Of a DNA stretch of 5,760 nucleotides, positions 5,635 to 5,760 are shown piece by piece. The translations under genes and the position numbers were made by a program. Numbering within the stretch: position 1 is the stretch's first letter; every line of letters starts with the position of its first letter. Source of the stretch: Candidatus Kapaibacterium sp. (GTDB taxonomy: Bacteria; Bacteroidota; Ignavibacteria; Kapaibacteriales; UBA2268); assembly GCA_030835065.1 (NCBI GenBank), contig JAUQWR010000198.1, positions 1-5,760 on the forward strand, read 5' to 3'. Under the pieces are notes generated by a model. It saw nothing but the letters and a program-made list of their open reading frames with translations, was not told the origin of the DNA and made no database searches.

Positions 5635-5760
5635 TCTTCGTCCAAGATATAAATTACTGGATATTGTCTGCCTTTTTCTGCATAATCAAGACCATATCCC
5701 ACGACGAAACGCGGCGGAATCTCAATACCAACATATTTCACTGAAACGTTAGTCTTGAGC
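5631..5760 (-). CDS. hpt: Hypoxanthine phosphoribosyltransferase, C-terminal part (5' end outside window)
   Basis: The minus strand encodes 42 residues, entering from the right edge and stopping at TAA 5633-5631. They include YVGIEIPPRFVVGYGLDYAE and end PVIYILDED. The F-V-V-G-Y-G-L-D-Y-A-E segment after an I-P-x-x-F approach is the characteristic C-terminal block of hypoxanthine (guanine) phosphoribosyltransferases, where Asp-Tyr and neighbouring residues close the purine-binding pocket. The enzyme makes IMP or GMP from hypoxanthine or guanine and PRPP in the cytoplasm (purine salvage). The phosphoribosyl (PRPP) motif would lie upstream, outside the window. The gene is convergent with the kinase; the two stop codons interlock in TTAG, overlapping by 4 bp. 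Family membership is clear from the motif; exact base preference cannot be judged from this fragment. Confidence 0.88.
   Translation of the reverse strand, partial: LKTNVSVKYVGIEIPPRFVVGYGLDYAEKGRQYPVIYILDED

Noticed and set aside
1..5760. CRISPR arrays, insertion sequences, tRNA or rRNA genes
   Set aside because: No regularly spaced repeats, transposase-like frames, cloverleaf patterns or rRNA-like stretches were seen on either strand.

Overview
This AT-rich window most likely comes from a member of the Bacteroidota / Ignavibacteriota-Chlorobiota (FCB) group. Three things suggest this: a very large periplasmic two-propeller plus Y_Y_Y sensor kinase, TAnnTTTG-type -7 promoter motifs, and a short lipoprotein signal ending in Q-S-C. 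The lineage is inferred from gene style, not from a marker gene.

Layout from left to right. (1) At 1-106 (minus) is the 5' end of a gene for a membrane protein that runs off the left edge. (2) At 107-250 is an intergenic stretch holding a nested inverted repeat with a T-run, which reads as a terminator for the minus-strand operon. (3) At 251-1374 (minus) is a tight two-gene operon, transcribed as a stand-alone CheY-like response regulator followed by an LEA14/WHy-like lipoprotein. (4) At 1375-1653 is a divergent promoter region with a TATATTTG octamer on each strand. (5) At 1654-5634 (plus) is a 1326-residue membrane histidine kinase: signal or TM segment, about 14 Reg_prop-type propeller blades, Y_Y_Y domain, TM, two PAS domains, coiled coil, HisKA and HATPase_c. 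(6) At 5631-5760 (minus) is the 3' end of a hypoxanthine phosphoribosyltransferase gene, convergent with the kinase and overlapping it by 4 bp.

How the genes may work together. The kinase has the ectodomain of a Bacteroidetes hybrid two-component system (HTCS) sensor, but its protein ends straight after the ATPase domain, with no receiver and no DNA-binding module. The divergently transcribed receiver-only regulator is therefore the obvious candidate partner, although adjacency is the only evidence. The purine-salvage gene and the left-edge membrane gene look like unrelated neighbours.

The most unusual DNA-level signal is a long, strong hairpin at 5547-5608, inside the last codons of the kinase gene. 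It sits just downstream of the convergent hpt stop and is oriented as hpt's transcription terminator. It appears to use codons that are rare in the kinase. No mobile element, CRISPR array, tRNA or rRNA was seen, and no clearly novel multi-gene system is evident.
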